Assembly: GCA_007127695.1 (NCBI GenBank)
Contig: SKYW01000248.1
Location: forward strand, 1-5,547
Length of the DNA: 5,547 nucleotides
Source: Balneolales bacterium
GTDB taxonomy: Bacteria > Bacteroidota > Rhodothermia > Balneolales > Natronogracilivirgulaceae
Direction of reading: 5' to 3'
The notes under the pieces: generated by a model
What the model saw: the letters and a program-made list of their open reading frames with translations, nothing else
The model's database searches: none
What the model was told of the DNA's origin: nothing
Shown here: positions 4,442 to 5,547 of the stretch, piece by piece
Layout: each line of letters starts with the position of its first letter
Numbering within the stretch: position 1 is the first letter of the stretch
Program-made: the position numbers and the translations under genes

Positions 4442-5374
4442 TCAGTGTTTGCGGAGGTAGATATTTCCGCGAAGCGTGGTGATGCGGTACTCGGGTCCGC
4501 CCCCGTTCACATCGGCGATCACGGTTTCGCTGACCGAGATGCGAAGGCTTTGCGATGCATTTTTGCGCGGGGACGCATCCTCCCGGATATCCATGTCAAA
4601 ATCGGTGAACATCTCGCCGAATTCGGAGCGCATGCGGGCAGTAAACTGGCTGCCGGATGGGAACGACAGGTCGATGTCACCGGTCAATGTATTGAAAGAC
4701 ATTGGCTTATCGGTGGATACGTTCTCAAAGACCGTGACGATGTTGCCGTTGACGGTGTTCACCAGAGCCGCGCCGCTGACATCCATAAGAGAGACGCCGC
4801 CGCTGACCTGGTTGATTTCGAGGTCCCCGCTCACATTTGAAATCGCAAGGGTGTCGGCTTGCACCAGGTTTATGTTGACGGAGAAGTTGTACGGCACCAT
4901 GATATGGAACCGGGTTGCTCCCCTAAATACTTCGCTGCGGATGGAGACCAGATTATCGTTTTCGGTAGCCTCGAATCCGGGGGAAGGTTCGGTGATCCTC
5001 CGCATGCCTTCCGGCGGCTCCTGCCGTTCACGTTGCTTGCCCGCGATGCCGTCGTAGCGCACAACGACCTCGGTGCCGTCGTATCCGCTGATCTCAACCG
5101 ATCCGCGGAACGTATTCAGGTTCAATCGGCCTGGCTCACCCGGCCGGCTCAGGGGCAGCACAATCTCCTGCTCTTCCAGCTCGTAGTATTCCATCGCAAT
5201 GCCGGATGCGTAGGCGGATGACGAGGATGCTGCTGCAAATGTCTCTTTGTTGAGGGCAGAAATCGCCGATTTGAGCGACTGGCTCACGGTTTCGCTGATG
5301 TTCCGGAGTGTGTCGTGTTCCGACGGAATCACCAGGACCAGCGCGAGCAGCAGCAGTATGCCTTTGGAATTCAT
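4442..5374 (-). CDS. DUF4097-family putative adhesin / beta-helix envelope protein
   Basis: A 310-residue exported protein. The N-terminus MNSKGILLLLALVLVIPSE is a signal sequence or membrane anchor; there is no lipobox Cys and no obvious cleavage site until AYA at 54-56. After a Ser/Ala-rich stretch, RLNLNTFRGSVEISGYDG (83-100) and EVVVRYDG begin the beta-rich DUF4097 domain. Residues 110-138 are a charged Pro/Arg/Glu insert. From 174 short strand repeats follow with N/D-x-SG or NG turns: AISNVSGDLEI, QVSGGVSLMDVSG, NTVNGNIVTVF and NTLTGDIDLSF, ending in TTLRGNIYLRKH. This pattern is typical of right-handed beta-helix-like DUF4097 proteins, often encoded near anti-sigma or PspC-type genes. 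Function is unknown. The frame is open back to an ATG at 5482, but the ATG at 5372-5374 gives the signal sequence directly, and the 36 extra residues look noncoding. No Shine-Dalgarno is present. The partner genes, if any, lie beyond the window. Confidence 0.85.
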   Translation of the reverse strand: MNSKGILLLLALVLVIPSEHDTLRNISETVSQSLKSAISALNKETFAAASSSSAYASGIAMEYYELEEQEIVLPLSRPGEPGRLNLNTFRGSVEISGYDGTEVVVRYDGIAGKQRERQEPPEGMRRITEPSPGFEATENDNLVSIRSEVFRGATRFHIMVPYNFSVNINLVQADTLAISNVSGDLEINQVSGGVSLMDVSGAALVNTVNGNIVTVFENVSTDKPMSFNTLTGDIDLSFPSGSQFTARMRSEFGEMFTDFDMDIREDASPRKNASQSLRISVSETVIADVNGGGPEYRITTLRGNIYLRKH

Positions 5375-5516
5375 TGTTGTAGGGTTTTTGGTTATGTGGG
5401 ATAATGTTTCGGTGCCGGTATCGGGATGGGATACTGCGTCACCCATTCGGCGGGATTGGTTGTGATTGTTCCGGGTTGCCATGATGTTGTCGTGTGTTGT
5501 TTGTCAGTCTGTTTGT

Positions 5517-5547
5517 GGAAAGAAGTGTTTGATTGCGGAAAGAAGTG
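5517..5547. repeat. Direct repeat GGAAAGAAGTG with 20-base period, cut by the window edge
   Basis: GGAAAGAAGTG occurs at 5517-5527 and 5537-5547, exactly 20 bases apart, which is about two helical turns. TTTG also precedes the unit at corresponding places. It lies about 140-170 bases upstream of the DUF4097 start. It may be a regulator site or the first units of a longer array continuing past the window. Confidence 0.45.

Noticed and set aside
4085..4840. 251-codon plus-strand frame spanning the B3/B4 start and the DUF4097 end
   Set aside because: It is an antisense shadow over two minus genes and the gap between them, with no domain signal.
4476..5057. 193-codon plus-strand frame
   Set aside because: It is antisense to DUF4097 strand repeats; its apparent order comes from the repeated SG/NG codons on the other strand.
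1..5547. CRISPR array, tRNA, rRNA, IS element or phage genes
   Set aside because: No regularly spaced repeats with spacers, no tRNA or rRNA motifs, no transposase or phage-type proteins were seen on either strand.

Overview
The window holds six protein genes that I consider real. All look chromosomal and mostly of housekeeping type; there is no mobile element, tRNA, rRNA or CRISPR array. Most genes have no visible Shine-Dalgarno sequence, but one has a perfect GGAGG. The coding DNA is moderately GC-rich and the gaps between genes are AT-rich. Together with the families present (DUF4405, DUF4097, stand-alone B3/B4), this fits a Bacteroidota-superphylum bacterium such as a Balneolota or Rhodothermota relative. 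That placement is a weak inference.

Layout. (1) 15-1259, minus: RlmI-like PUA plus SAM methyltransferase acting on 23S rRNA. (2) A divergent gap, then 1449-1967, plus: a macrodomain (ADP-ribose binding) protein whose start is fixed by its ribosome binding site. (3) 1968-2269: an AT-rich gap of about 300 bases with no convincing gene. It has a hairpin with a U-tract that would terminate minus-strand transcripts, an unproven 49-codon minus ORF, and an inverted repeat just upstream of the next gene. (4) 2270-2968, plus: DUF4405 membrane protein, probably b-type-haem-like, with a long polar tail. (5) 3105-3335, minus and convergent with (4): a 76-residue exported or membrane-anchored protein whose predicted mature N-terminus is His-rich (HPGHG). 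(6) 3557-4231, minus: stand-alone B3/B4 tRNA-editing-type domain protein. (7) 4442-5374, minus: DUF4097 putative beta-helix surface or periplasmic protein, with a period-20 repeat upstream at the window edge.

Two proteins relate to translation (rRNA methylation, and an aminoacyl-tRNA editing fold) and one to ADP-ribose metabolism. The DUF4405 and HPGHG proteins may be a redox or metal-handling membrane pair. The only terminator-like signals around this convergent pair lie outside it, so each transcript could run antisense through the other gene. No coherent new multi-gene system is evident. The points most worth checking are that antisense arrangement, the unexplained minus-strand signals at 1984-2133, and a cysteine-periodic reading frame interrupted by TGA just after the DUF4097 gene.
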